Program-made: the position numbers and the translations under genes
Notes under the pieces: model-generated
What the model was told of the DNA's origin: nothing
Seen by the model: only the letters and a program-made list of their open reading frames with translations
Databases searched by the model: none
Source of the DNA: an uncultured Pelagibacteraceae bacterium
Lineage (GTDB): Bacteria; Pseudomonadota; Alphaproteobacteria; Pelagibacterales; Pelagibacteraceae
Direction of reading: 5' to 3'
Assembly: GCA_902580335.1 (NCBI GenBank)
Contig: CACHKE010000002.1
Location: forward strand, 1 to 64,000
Length of the DNA: 64,000 nt
In this document: positions 1-10,581 of the stretch, piece by piece
Layout of the letters: each line of letters starts with the position of its first letter
How positions within the stretch are numbered: the first letter of the stretch is position 1

Positions 1-111
1 TATTTTGAAAATAAGTTGACCCAAAAGAGTATAAATGAAATTGAAATTATTGACTTCACAAGAGAAAAAATTCTTACAAACGATTTTAAAATTATAGATA
101 ACGAAAAATAA
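1..111 (+). CDS. C-terminal end of a truncated upstream CDS (possibly FtsL-like, by position before ftsI)
   Basis: Frame 1 is open from base 1 to TAA at 109-111 (...YFENKLTQKSINEIEIIDFTREKILTNDFKIIDNEK*). The FtsL idea is positional only. Confidence 0.45.
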   Translation, partial: YFENKLTQKSINEIEIIDFTREKILTNDFKIIDNEK

Positions 112-115
112 CAAT

Positions 116-1786
116 ATGAAGTTTATTCTCCAAGAAAACAATGAAGAATTTAAATTTAAAAGCGACAAAAAAAACTTTGATATTAGATTTAATAGAGTTG
201 CATTTATTTTTTTTATTTTTTTTCTTATTTCTGTAATTTATTGTATTCATCTTATTCATCTGGGATCTAGAGATTTAAATTACAATATCTCAGAAAATTA
301 TGGTTCTTTTAATAAAATTCAGAGAGCAAATATTTTAGACCGAAACAATCATTTTTTAGCAAAAACAGTTAATTCTATAGATATTGGAATAAATCCAGTT
401 GAAGCGATAGATAAAAAAAAATTGTTACTTAATTTAAAATATATTTTTCCTGATAAAGATTTTGAATTAATCAATTCTAAACTTTCAAAAGATAAATTTT
501 TTTGGTTTGAAAAAAAAATTTCGGAGGAGAATTATGAGAAAATTATGATGTTGGGTGATAAATCAATAAAACCACATGAAAATCTTATAAGAGTTTATCC
601 CCAAAAAAATTTGTTTAGTCATATAATTGGACAAATAGATGACGATAACTTAGGTATTTCTGGGTTAGAGAAATCATTAGATTTAGATTTAAAAAAAAAC
701 GATAAATCTATCCAACTTACTGTCGATAAAGATATTCAGTTCCTAATAAGAGAAGAGTTAAAAAGGTTTAATAAAATATTTAAAACTAAGGGTAGTGCCT
801 CAATCTTGATGGATATTAATAATGGTGAGATATTATCAATTATTTCGTTACCTGATTTTGACCCAAATCAAAGACAAAATATTACAGATATAAATTATAT
901 TAATAGAGCAACTAAAGGTGTTTATGAATTAGGTTCTGTTTTTAAAACTTTTACCTTGGCAGCAGCTTTAAATGAAAAGATAATAGAGACAAATACTGAA
1001 TTTAAAAATTTAGAAAAAAGTATTATTTGTGGAAAAAATAAAATAAGTGAATATGACAAAAAAATTCCCTCTAACTTAACTGCTGAAGAAATACTTATCC
1101 GTTCAGGCAATATAGGTTCGGTAAGAATCGGCCAAGCTGTTGGGATTGAAAAATATAAAAAATTCTTAAACGATCTAGACTTAATTAAACCAATACAATT
1201 TGACATACAGGAAATTGGTAAACCAATATCCTTTAATTGGGGAAAATGTAAGCTTGCAACTACCTCGTATGGACATGGAATTACCACTACAATTTTACAA
1301 TTAACTAGTGCTTACTCTACTATCGCTAATGGTGGTTTTAAGATTAATCCTACTCTTATAAAAAAAGAAAAATATACCAGAGGAGATAGAATTTTAGATG
1401 AAAATGTTTCAACAAATCTAGTCACAATATTGAGAAAAATTGTAACTACAAAGGAAGGAACCGCAACATTAGCTAATGTAGAGGGTTATGAAGTTGCAGG
1501 AAAAACAGGCACTGCTGAAAAAATCTTAGAAGGTGGATACTCTAGAAAAAAAATTAATACCTTTGCTTCCATATTTCCTGCCTCTAATCCTAAGTATAGC
1601 CTAGTTGTGATGTTGGATGAGCCTAAAACAAATAGTGAATATGTTTATAATTATAGAGATGGATCAGGAATAAAATACAAAGGAACTCCTTTTAATACTG
1701 CAGGTTGGACTTCGGTCGAAGTTGTTGGTCAAATTATAGAAAAGATTGGGCCTATTTTAGCCACAAAATACGCGGAAGTTAATTAA
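116..1786 (+). CDS. ftsI: Peptidoglycan D,D-transpeptidase FtsI (PBP3)
   Basis: 556 aa, N-terminal TM; transpeptidase motifs (GSVFKTFT, SGN, KTGTA); first gene of the dcw order. Confidence 0.93.
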   Translation: MKFILQENNEEFKFKSDKKNFDIRFNRVAFIFFIFFLISVIYCIHLIHLGSRDLNYNISENYGSFNKIQRANILDRNNHFLAKTVNSIDIGINPVEAIDKKKLLLNLKYIFPDKDFELINSKLSKDKFFWFEKKISEENYEKIMMLGDKSIKPHENLIRVYPQKNLFSHIIGQIDDDNLGISGLEKSLDLDLKKNDKSIQLTVDKDIQFLIREELKRFNKIFKTKGSASILMDINNGEILSIISLPDFDPNQRQNITDINYINRATKGVYELGSVFKTFTLAAALNEKIIETNTEFKNLEKSIICGKNKISEYDKKIPSNLTAEEILIRSGNIGSVRIGQAVGIEKYKKFLNDLDLIKPIQFDIQEIGKPISFNWGKCKLATTSYGHGITTTILQLTSAYSTIANGGFKINPTLIKKEKYTRGDRILDENVSTNLVTILRKIVTTKEGTATLANVEGYEVAGKTGTAEKILEGGYSRKKINTFASIFPASNPKYSLVVMLDEPKTNSEYVYNYRDGSGIKYKGTPFNTAGWTSVEVVGQIIEKIGPILATKYAEVN

Positions 1787-1788
1787 TA

Positions 1789-4632
1789 ATGTTATTAGGC
1801 AATTATTTTAGCAATATAGATATTAGTAAAAAAAAAACTTTTTTCTCAGGAATTTCATTCAATACAAAAAATATTAAAAAAGATAATATTTTTTTTGCTA
1901 TAAAAGGGAACCATTTTGATGGGAATAAATTCATTTCTACTGCAATAAAAAAAGGCTCTAAAATTATTATTAGCGAGAAAAGAATTCGAAATTTTCAAAA
2001 GAATATTTTATTCATTCATACTAGAAATATTAGAAAACTTTTAGCAGAAACCGCTTTTAAAATTTATAAGAATAAACCAAATAATTTAATAGCTGTAACT
2101 GGAACAAATGGAAAATCATCTGTTTCAGATTTTTATTTTCAATTATTAAATCTTAATAAAGTAAAAGTAGCCTCAATCGGAACATTAGGAGTAAAATCAA
2201 AAAATTTTAGATCTAATTTGCCAAACACAACCGCAGACCCAATTCGATTAGGTCAAATATTATCTAAATTAAAATTTCAAAAAATTAACAATGTAATTAT
2301 GGAAGCCTCTAGCCATGGCCTAAGTCAGCATAGATTAAATGGTTTAAAGTTTTCATCAGGTATTTTCACAAATTTATCTCAAGATCACCTAGATTATCAT
2401 AAAAATTTTAAAGAATATTTCAGAGCAAAACAGTACCTATTTGAAAATTTGATAGGAAAGAAAGGAAATGTAATAACTGATGAAACATTACCAGAATTTA
2501 AAAGAATAAAAAAAATTGCAATTTCTAGAAAATTAAAATTGCAGGTTTTAAATAATAGTAAAAATCAATTTCAAATTTTATCTCATAGTTATAGAGGTGA
2601 GAAACAAATATTAAAAATAAAATATTATAATTTAATGAGAGAAATACATTTAAATCTTATTGGAAAAATACAATTAAAAAATATTTTAATGGCGATTATT
2701 GCAGCAAAAAATAGTAATATAAGTTTAGTCAAGATTTTAAATGTTTTACCACAACTTAAGCCAATAGACGGAAGACTTGAAAAAATAGGTAAAATCAAAA
2801 ATAAATCTAAAGTAATACTTGATTATGCACATACACCAGATGCACTAAGAATATGTCTTTCAAACCTTAAAGAGCAATTTCCAAATAAAAAGATTGTTGT
2901 ACTTTTCGGTTGTGGTGGAAATAGAGATCAAAATAAAAGATTTAAAATGGGAAAGATTGCATGTGATTATGCTAACGAAATTTATTTAACTGATGATAAT
3001 CCTAGATTCGAAGATCCAAGAAAAATAAGAGATGATATTAAAAAGGGTATGCTAGACGCCTTGATAAAAGAAATTCCTGATAGAAAAAAAGCTATTTCGG
3101 AGGCCATCAAAAATTTAGATACAGGTGACATTTTGTTGGTTGCTGGAAAAGGTCATGAAAAAACACAAGATTTTGGTAAAAAGAAAATTTATTTTTCAGA
3201 TAAAAAAATTATTTTAGATTCTATTAAACTTAAAAATACAAACTTATCAAAAAACTTAAAGATTAATATTATTAAAGAAGTATCTAAAATTAAAAATAAA
3301 ATTTCTTTAATAAAATTAGATAAAGTAAGAATCAACTCCAAAGAAGTAAACAAGAATGATATTTTTTTTGCTATTAAAGGAAAAAAAAATGATGGAAATA
3401 AATTCATTGCAGAGGCATTTAAAAATAAAGCTTCATTAGTTGTATTAAATAAAATTCAAAATAAATTTGATAGCAAACGACAAATAAAAGTAAGAAATAC
3501 ACTAAAATTTATGACTGAAATTTCAAAAATATTTAGAAAAAATATCGACACAAACATAATAGCTATTACAGGAAGTTGTGGAAAAACTACTCTTAAAGAA
3601 TTATTGGGCAATGTGTTAAGAAAGATTTCTAGTGTTAGTATTTCTCCAAAATCATATAACAATAAATTTGGAGTTCCATTAAGTTTGCTCAACCTAAAAC
3701 ATCATGATGAATTTGGAGTTTTAGAGGTTGGTATGGATAAAAAAGGAGAAATAGATAATTTAACAAATATTATAAAACCGAATGTTGGTTTGATAACTAA
3801 TATCAACTATGCACACGCAAAAAATTTCAAAAATATCAAACAAATTGCTTTAGCTAAAGCTGAGATAATTAAAAATATATTACCCAATGGTTTTGTTGTC
3901 TTGAATGCAGACGATAGTTTTTTCAAATTACATAAAAAAATTGCTGAAAATAATAATATTAATGTGATTTCTTTTGGGATTAAAACTAAAAAAGCAAATG
4001 TTAAGTTGTTTAATATTAAAAAAGTTAAAAAAGCATTTAGAATTAAAGTTAAACTTAATGATAAGTTTAAATATTTTATAATTTCAAATAATTTTCAAAG
4101 TAATATTTATAATATTTTAAGCGCTTTAAGTGTAATGAGTATTTACAAAGATGTGCTTAAATTTAATGAAAAAATTTTCTTAGATTTTAGAAGTCCAGCA
4201 GGAAGAGGAGATCATTCTACAATAAAGATAGGTAACAAAAAAATAAACTTAATTGACGAAAGTTATAATTCTAATCCTCTATCTTTAAAATCAGCTTTAA
4301 AAAATTATGATAATATAGATAAAAAAAAATATCGTAAATATCTCTTGCTTGGAGATATGATGGAACTTGGTTCACATTCGAAAAAACTTCACCAATCAAT
4401 AGTTCCTTTAATAAATGAGACAAATATTGATAAAGTATTTGTTATGGGAAAAATGGTAAGAGAAATATTTGATAATATTGTGAAAGTAAAAAGAGGAAGA
4501 ATTTTAAAGAATAAATCAGGAATTTTTGAATTAATTAAGAAAGATTTTAAAAATAATGATTATTTAATGATTAAAGCCTCAAATGCGACAGGTTTCAATA
4601 GTATAGTAAATAACTTGAAGGGTTTAAATTAA
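1789..4632 (+). CDS. murE-murF: Fused MurE-MurF (UDP-MurNAc-tripeptide synthetase / UDP-MurNAc-tripeptide-D-Ala-D-Ala ligase)
   Basis: 947 aa single ORF with two Mur ligase modules: GTNGKSSV and DNPR (meso-DAP type MurE) in the first half, GSCGKTTLKE (MurF) in the second. Confidence 0.93.
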   Translation: MLLGNYFSNIDISKKKTFFSGISFNTKNIKKDNIFFAIKGNHFDGNKFISTAIKKGSKIIISEKRIRNFQKNILFIHTRNIRKLLAETAFKIYKNKPNNLIAVTGTNGKSSVSDFYFQLLNLNKVKVASIGTLGVKSKNFRSNLPNTTADPIRLGQILSKLKFQKINNVIMEASSHGLSQHRLNGLKFSSGIFTNLSQDHLDYHKNFKEYFRAKQYLFENLIGKKGNVITDETLPEFKRIKKIAISRKLKLQVLNNSKNQFQILSHSYRGEKQILKIKYYNLMREIHLNLIGKIQLKNILMAIIAAKNSNISLVKILNVLPQLKPIDGRLEKIGKIKNKSKVILDYAHTPDALRICLSNLKEQFPNKKIVVLFGCGGNRDQNKRFKMGKIACDYANEIYLTDDNPRFEDPRKIRDDIKKGMLDALIKEIPDRKKAISEAIKNLDTGDILLVAGKGHEKTQDFGKKKIYFSDKKIILDSIKLKNTNLSKNLKINIIKEVSKIKNKISLIKLDKVRINSKEVNKNDIFFAIKGKKNDGNKFIAEAFKNKASLVVLNKIQNKFDSKRQIKVRNTLKFMTEISKIFRKNIDTNIIAITGSCGKTTLKELLGNVLRKISSVSISPKSYNNKFGVPLSLLNLKHHDEFGVLEVGMDKKGEIDNLTNIIKPNVGLITNINYAHAKNFKNIKQIALAKAEIIKNILPNGFVVLNADDSFFKLHKKIAENNNINVISFGIKTKKANVKLFNIKKVKKAFRIKVKLNDKFKYFIISNNFQSNIYNILSALSVMSIYKDVLKFNEKIFLDFRSPAGRGDHSTIKIGNKKINLIDESYNSNPLSLKSALKNYDNIDKKKYRKYLLLGDMMELGSHSKKLHQSIVPLINETNIDKVFVMGKMVREIFDNIVKVKRGRILKNKSGIFELIKKDFKNNDYLMIKASNATGFNSIVNNLKGLN

Positions 4633-5718
4633 ATGCTTTATCAATTTTTACTAAATTTTGTTGATACTTTTAGTTTTTTGAATGTATTTAAATATCTAAC
4701 ATTTAGGACTGGTTTATCTTTTTTTACTTCATTAGTTATTGTTTTAATTATTGGAGGAACGTTTATAAATTTTTTTTCAAAACAAAAAATTTTAAATCCT
4801 ATCCGTAATGATGGTCCAGAAGATCATATAGTTAAGAAAATAGGAACTCCGACTATGGGTGGAGTAATTATTTTGTCTGGTTTGTTAATATCAGTACTAT
4901 TCTGGGCTGATTTATCGAATTTAAATGTTTTATTTTGTTTATATATCGCAATTTCTTTTGGTCTACTTGGGGCATTCGATGATTATAAAAAAATAAAGTT
5001 TAGTAACTCTTCAGGTATCTCATCAAAGTTAAAATTAACCCTTCAAATAATATTAGCAATAATTGGTGTGAGTTTTTATGTTTACTTTAACGACTATCAA
5101 GATTTAACAAATTTATACTTTCCTTTTTTTAAAAACCTTATCATTAATCTTGGATGGTTTTTTATACCTTTCTCAATATTTGTGATTATCGGTTCATCAA
5201 ATGCAGTAAATCTTACTGATGGATTAGATGGTTTAGCTACGGTACCAGTAATACTTGTAGCAGCTTGTTTTGCATTTATAAGTTATGTTACAGGTAACAT
5301 TGTATTCTCAAATTATTTACAAATTCCCTACATAGAGGGAACTGGGGAAGTTTCAATTTTTTGTGGAGCAATCATTGGCTCTTGTTTAGGCTTTTTATGG
5401 TTTAACGCGCCTCCAGCAAAAATTTTTATGGGAGATACTGGATCTTTGTCTTTGGGTGGCTCTCTAGGAGCAGTTGGTATAATAACAAAACATGAAATAG
5501 TTTTAGCAATTACTGGAGGTTTATTTGTTCTTGAAGCAGTTTCAGTGATTGTGCAAGTAATATCATTTAAAATTACTGGTAAAAGAGTTTTTAAAATGGC
5601 ACCAATCCATCATCATTTTGAGAAGAAAGGTTGGCCTGAATCAACAGTTGTAATTAGATTTTGGATAATTTCTATTATTTTAGCAATGATAGGACTTGCT
5701 ACATTAAAACTAAGATAA
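4633..5718 (+). CDS. mraY: Phospho-N-acetylmuramoyl-pentapeptide transferase MraY
   Basis: Polytopic; NLTDGLDGLA, MGDTGSL, PIHHHFEKKGW motifs. Confidence 0.97.
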   Translation: MLYQFLLNFVDTFSFLNVFKYLTFRTGLSFFTSLVIVLIIGGTFINFFSKQKILNPIRNDGPEDHIVKKIGTPTMGGVIILSGLLISVLFWADLSNLNVLFCLYIAISFGLLGAFDDYKKIKFSNSSGISSKLKLTLQIILAIIGVSFYVYFNDYQDLTNLYFPFFKNLIINLGWFFIPFSIFVIIGSSNAVNLTDGLDGLATVPVILVAACFAFISYVTGNIVFSNYLQIPYIEGTGEVSIFCGAIIGSCLGFLWFNAPPAKIFMGDTGSLSLGGSLGAVGIITKHEIVLAITGGLFVLEAVSVIVQVISFKITGKRVFKMAPIHHHFEKKGWPESTVVIRFWIISIILAMIGLATLKLR

Positions 5719-7028
5719 TGAGTGATAATTCACAAATCTTCTTTAATAAAAAAATTTTAATTTATGGATTAGGAAAAAGTGGCATTTCATCGTTTAATTT
5801 TTTAAGAAATAAAAATGATGTTTATTTATTTGATGATAACCCAAATCTTAAAATAAATAATTCGATTAAAAAAAAAACTCTCAACTTTAAAAAATTATTA
5901 AAAACTAAATTTGATTTAATTATATTGAGTCCAGGAATTGATATAAAAAAATGTAAACTCAAAAATTTACTTAAAAAAAAAAATAAGAATATCTACACAG
6001 ATCTAGATGTTTTTCACTCATTTTTTAGAAATATCTCTTTTACAATAACTGGTACAAACGGAAAGTCTACCACATGCAAACTTCTGTATGATATCTTAAA
6101 AGACCAAAAAAAAGATGTAAGATTAGTGGGGAACATTGGTACACCAATACTATCTATAAATAAGATTTCAAAAAAAACAATTTTCGTAATTGAGGCTTCA
6201 TCTTATCAATTAGAGTATAGTAAAATTTTTTCATCAAAATTTGCTGCTATCCTTAATATTGCACCTGATCATTTAGAAAGACATGGTAATCTAAATAATT
6301 ATATAGAGGCAAAATTTAAAATTTTTAATAATCCAAAAAGAGGAGCAATAGGATTTGTAAATAAAGATGATCATCTAATTCAAAAAAAAATTGAAAAAAA
6401 AAATCATAAGATCAAATTGGTAAATGTAGATACGAAGTTAAATAATTCTATTTTGAAAAAAATCACAAACAAATATTTTTTATCAAAGTCAAATCAAGCA
6501 AATCTCTCGTTTGTTTTAGAAATGATAAAAAAATTTAATATTAAATCAAATGAATTAATAAATAGTGTAAATAAATTTAAAGGATTAAATTATAGGCAGA
6601 AAATTATCTATAAGAAAAATAAATTAATCATAATTAATGATTCTAAGTCAACAAGTTATTCTTCTTCGAAAGAATTATTAGAAATGTATGAAAATATTCA
6701 TTGGTTAATTGGTGGTATTCCAAAAAAAGATGATAAATTATTGCTACCAAAAAAATATTTTAAAAATATTAAGATTTATGCCTTTGGTAAAAACTTTAAA
6801 AAATTCTCAAAAGACTTAAGGCAAAAAGCAGAGTTTAGAAGGTTTAAAAATTTAAATCTTGCACTGACAGCAATTTTTAAGAATATTCATAAAAAGAAAC
6901 ACTCAATTAATACGATCCTATTTAGTCCCGCTTCTGCATCATTTGATACTTTTAAAAATTTTGAGGAAAGAGGTTTATATTTTAATGAATTAATAAAAAG
7001 ACATTTGGATGAAAGAAAAATTATTTAG
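5718..7028 (+). CDS. murD: UDP-N-acetylmuramoylalanine-D-glutamate ligase MurD
   Basis: GTNGKSTTCKLL motif and cluster order. Start reassigned from 5661 to ATG at 5718 (TAATG overlap with mraY). Confidence 0.92.
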   Translation: MSDNSQIFFNKKILIYGLGKSGISSFNFLRNKNDVYLFDDNPNLKINNSIKKKTLNFKKLLKTKFDLIILSPGIDIKKCKLKNLLKKKNKNIYTDLDVFHSFFRNISFTITGTNGKSTTCKLLYDILKDQKKDVRLVGNIGTPILSINKISKKTIFVIEASSYQLEYSKIFSSKFAAILNIAPDHLERHGNLNNYIEAKFKIFNNPKRGAIGFVNKDDHLIQKKIEKKNHKIKLVNVDTKLNNSILKKITNKYFLSKSNQANLSFVLEMIKKFNIKSNELINSVNKFKGLNYRQKIIYKKNKLIIINDSKSTSYSSSKELLEMYENIHWLIGGIPKKDDKLLLPKKYFKNIKIYAFGKNFKKFSKDLRQKAEFRRFKNLNLALTAIFKNIHKKKHSINTILFSPASASFDTFKNFEERGLYFNELIKRHLDERKII

Positions 7029-8136
7029 CTATATTTCTTTTTATCAATGGTGGAAAAGTATTGATAAACCTATTTTATCATCGATTTTACTTTTATTTTT
7101 GGTGGGTTTATTTTTTTCACTTGTTTCAACTTCTCTAATTGCATCAGATAAATTAGATACGAATACATATTTCTTTTTTTTTAAACATACAGTCTTTGTT
7201 ATTTTTGGCTTCTTTGTGATTTTTTTGCTTTCTTTTATACCTGAAAAAGAAATATATAGAATCTCTGTAATATTTTTCTGCTTATCATTAGTTTTGTTAT
7301 TACTTGTTCCCATAATTGGAGTAGAGATTAAAGGTTCAAAGAGATGGATTGATTTGCTGATATTGCCAAGATTACAACCTATTGAGTTTGTAAAGCCTTT
7401 TTTAATAGTAATAATAAGTATGATAATTTGCTCTCAAAAATATACCAATTTAAATTTGAAGTACCTCTTATCTTTTTTATTAACTATATTGATATCGAGT
7501 CTTTTGATACTTCAACCAGATATTGGTCAAACTTTACTAATTGGTTTTAGTTGGTTAGTTTTGATTTTTATTTCTGGTATTAACATATTTTTTTTGAGCC
7601 TATTTTTTTTTATTTCTTTAGCTGGAATAGTTTTCATCATTATTTACTTTCCACAATTTAAATATATAAAAGATAGATTATTCTCTTTTTTTAATCCTGA
7701 GATGGGTACTCATAACTTTCAATCAGATAAGGCGTTAGAAGCTATAATAAGTGGAGGCTTTTTTGGAAAAGGTATTGGAGAAGGGACATTAAAAAACAGA
7801 GTCCCTGAAGCTCATACTGACTACATTATTTCAGTAATTTCAGAAGAGTTTGGAGTAATTTTCATAATGCTAATTTTATTGACTTACCTAGTATTAATAT
7901 TTTCAGTTCTGAAAAAAGTCTACAAAGAAAATGATAAAACGATCAAATTAATACTAACTGGATCTATTAGTTTAATACTTATGCAAGCAATGATTCACAT
8001 AGGAGTAAATATTAGATTATTCCCAACTACAGGAATGACTTTACCATTTTTAAGTTATGGGGGATCATCGATTATAAGTATATCTATTATATCAGGTATA
8101 ATTTTGAATTTAACGAAAAGAAAAATAATTAAATGA
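7009..8136 (+). CDS. ftsW: SEDS-family lipid II polymerase FtsW
   Basis: 375 aa polytopic; KGSKRWID, LPFLSYGGSS SEDS signatures; located in dcw cluster. Confidence 0.93.
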   Translation: MKEKLFSYISFYQWWKSIDKPILSSILLLFLVGLFFSLVSTSLIASDKLDTNTYFFFFKHTVFVIFGFFVIFLLSFIPEKEIYRISVIFFCLSLVLLLLVPIIGVEIKGSKRWIDLLILPRLQPIEFVKPFLIVIISMIICSQKYTNLNLKYLLSFLLTILISSLLILQPDIGQTLLIGFSWLVLIFISGINIFFLSLFFFISLAGIVFIIIYFPQFKYIKDRLFSFFNPEMGTHNFQSDKALEAIISGGFFGKGIGEGTLKNRVPEAHTDYIISVISEEFGVIFIMLILLTYLVLIFSVLKKVYKENDKTIKLILTGSISLILMQAMIHIGVNIRLFPTTGMTLPFLSYGGSSIISISIISGIILNLTKRKIIK

Positions 8137-9197
8137 AAAATATATTAATCTCAACAGGAGGATCAGGTGGACATGTACTGCCAGCAAAAATTTTACGTGA
8201 ACATTTGCAATCAAATTTTAACATTTTTATTTCTACTGATTTAAGAGGGCTAAAATATTTTAATGATAAAAAAAATGATATTATTTTGATAAATACTCCA
8301 AAATTAAATCTCAATATATTTTTTATCTTTAAAATATTCCAAGTAATTTATTTAGTGATTAAAACACTCTTATTATTAAAAAAAAATAAGATTAATATTG
8401 TTTTTTCAACAGGAGGATATATGTCATTGCCTGTCTGTATTGGTGCAAAATTATTAGGAATAAAGATATACTTATTAGAACCCAATATTGTTTTAGGAAG
8501 AGCAAATAGACTCTTTTTGGGTTTTTGTAACAAAATTTTTACTTATACAAAAAACTTAAAAAACTTTCCTGAAAAACTTAAATATAAAATTCAAATAATA
8601 TCCCCACTAGTTAAAAAAAGTTTTTATGAAAAAAGAGAAATTAAAACAGAAGATAATGTATTCCGTCTTTTAGTTGTTGGCGGGAGTCAAGGAGCAAAAA
8701 TTTTTGATAATGTAGTAAAAAATGTAGTCGTAAATTTGTCAAAAAAAAATAAAATTGAGATCATCCAACAAACTCATAAAAGTAATACTGATAATTTAAA
8801 GAATATTTATGATAAGGCTGAAATTGAAAACAACATTTTTGATTTTGAGGAAAATTTAACAGATTTGATTAATCAATCAGACCTATGTATTACTCGTGCT
8901 GGTGCATCCACTTTAGCAGAATTATCAATTATGAATAAACCATTTCTAACAATTCCTCTAGTTTCAGCAAAAGACAATCATCAATTTGAAAATGCAAATT
9001 TTTATCAAAATTTAGGTTGTTGTTGGATTATGAATCAAAAAGACTTTAATGAGGTTAGCTTAGAAAAATTTTTAGATCATATAATTATGAATAAGTCTGA
9101 GTATAATATGAAAAAAAATAACTTAGAAAAACATAATTTCCAAAACTCATGGAATGATATAAACCAAAAAATATTGGAAACTATTAATGAAAATTGA
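8133..9197 (+). CDS. murG: UDP-GlcNAc:undecaprenyl-PP-MurNAc-pentapeptide GlcNAc transferase MurG
   Basis: STGGSGGHVLPA N-terminus, GGSQGAKIFD, ITRAGASTLAE. Confidence 0.95.
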   Translation: MKNILISTGGSGGHVLPAKILREHLQSNFNIFISTDLRGLKYFNDKKNDIILINTPKLNLNIFFIFKIFQVIYLVIKTLLLLKKNKINIVFSTGGYMSLPVCIGAKLLGIKIYLLEPNIVLGRANRLFLGFCNKIFTYTKNLKNFPEKLKYKIQIISPLVKKSFYEKREIKTEDNVFRLLVVGGSQGAKIFDNVVKNVVVNLSKKNKIEIIQQTHKSNTDNLKNIYDKAEIENNIFDFEENLTDLINQSDLCITRAGASTLAELSIMNKPFLTIPLVSAKDNHQFENANFYQNLGCCWIMNQKDFNEVSLEKFLDHIIMNKSEYNMKKNNLEKHNFQNSWNDINQKILETINEN

Positions 9198-10581
9198 ATT
9201 AGCTAAAAAAGAAATTATCCATTTTATAGGTATTGGTGGAATAGGTATGAGTGGTCTTGCATTGATTATGAAGGCAAAAGGTTTTCAAATCCAAGGAAGC
9301 GATATTACTAAGAACAAAAATATTGAAAAATTAAAAAAACAGGGTGTCAGAATTTTTATTGGTCAAAAAAAACAAAATATAAAAAACGTTACAATTGTGG
9401 TGACATCTTCTGCAATAAAAAAAAGCAATCCAGAATTACTAGAGGCCAAAAGAAAAAAATTACCAGTGATAAAAAGAGGAAAGATGTTAGCAAATCTTGT
9501 TTCTTTATTGAAAAATATTGTTGTTGTTGGCTCTCATGGTAAAACAACAACTACATCTTTAGTAAGTTCTATTTTTGAAAATACAAAGTTAGATCCTACA
9601 ATAATCAATGGAGGCATAATAAATTCAATAAAGAGTACTGCAAAATTAGGTAAAAGTGACTGGTCTATATTAGAGGCAGATGAGTCAGATGGCAGTTTTA
9701 CTCATATTTCTCCTACATATTCAATTATAACAAACATAGATAGAGAACACATGGATTTTTATAAATCTATGAAGGATTTAAAAAATCATTTTCTACACTT
9801 TGTTAAAAAAGTTCCATCGTTTGGAAAATCTTTTATTTGTATTGATGATAAAATCAACAATGAATTAATAAAAGATATCAAAAATAAAAATTTTTTTACT
9901 TATGGAGTCAAGCCTAACGCTAATTTTCTTATCAAAAATATAATTCAAGATAAACTTTTCTCAAAATTTGATTTATTTATTAATTTACCAAATAAAAAAA
10001 AAAATATCTTAAAAAACTTTCAGATCCCATTATTAGGTGTTCATAATATAAGAAACTCTACAGCTGCAATTGCTGTAGCTCTTACTATAGGAATTCCAGT
10101 GTCTAATATTAAAAAAGGTCTAAAAAATTTTAAAGGTGTCCAGCGAAGATTTAATAAGATATTTACATTTAATGGAGTTGATTTTTATGATGATTACGCA
10201 CATCATCCAACAGAGATAAAATCTGTGTTAGAGGGAGTAAAAAAAGTTTTTGATAAGTTTGAAAGAGTGTGTATTTTTCAACCGCATAGAATATCAAGAT
10301 TAAAAGATTTAAAAAATGAATTTACTCATTGTTTTAGAGATGCAGACACAATTATATTATGTCCGATTTTTACAGCTGGAGAAAAAATAAAATTGGGGTT
10401 TAATTATAATGATTTTGCAAAAGGAATAATAAAAAATTCTAGAGTAAAACTATTTATGATTAGAAATAATATTGAATTAGCTAAATTTCTTAAACAAAAC
10501 ATATATGGAAAAAAAATCGTTATAGGAATGGGTGCTGGATCAATTTCAAATTGGATGAAAAAATTACCTGAATTAATGTAA
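9187..10581 (+). CDS. murC: UDP-N-acetylmuramate-L-alanine ligase MurC
   Basis: HFIGIGGIGMSGLA, GSHGKTTTTSL, DDYAHHPTEI. Confidence 0.96.
   Translation: MKIELAKKEIIHFIGIGGIGMSGLALIMKAKGFQIQGSDITKNKNIEKLKKQGVRIFIGQKKQNIKNVTIVVTSSAIKKSNPELLEAKRKKLPVIKRGKMLANLVSLLKNIVVVGSHGKTTTTSLVSSIFENTKLDPTIINGGIINSIKSTAKLGKSDWSILEADESDGSFTHISPTYSIITNIDREHMDFYKSMKDLKNHFLHFVKKVPSFGKSFICIDDKINNELIKDIKNKNFFTYGVKPNANFLIKNIIQDKLFSKFDLFINLPNKKKNILKNFQIPLLGVHNIRNSTAAIAVALTIGIPVSNIKKGLKNFKGVQRRFNKIFTFNGVDFYDDYAHHPTEIKSVLEGVKKVFDKFERVCIFQPHRISRLKDLKNEFTHCFRDADTIILCPIFTAGEKIKLGFNYNDFAKGIIKNSRVKLFMIRNNIELAKFLKQNIYGKKIVIGMGAGSISNWMKKLPELM

Noticed and set aside
5661-5717. Upstream start for murD
   Set aside because: Lies inside the mraY C-terminus; ATG at 5718 overlaps the mraY stop and gives a normal MurD N-terminus.
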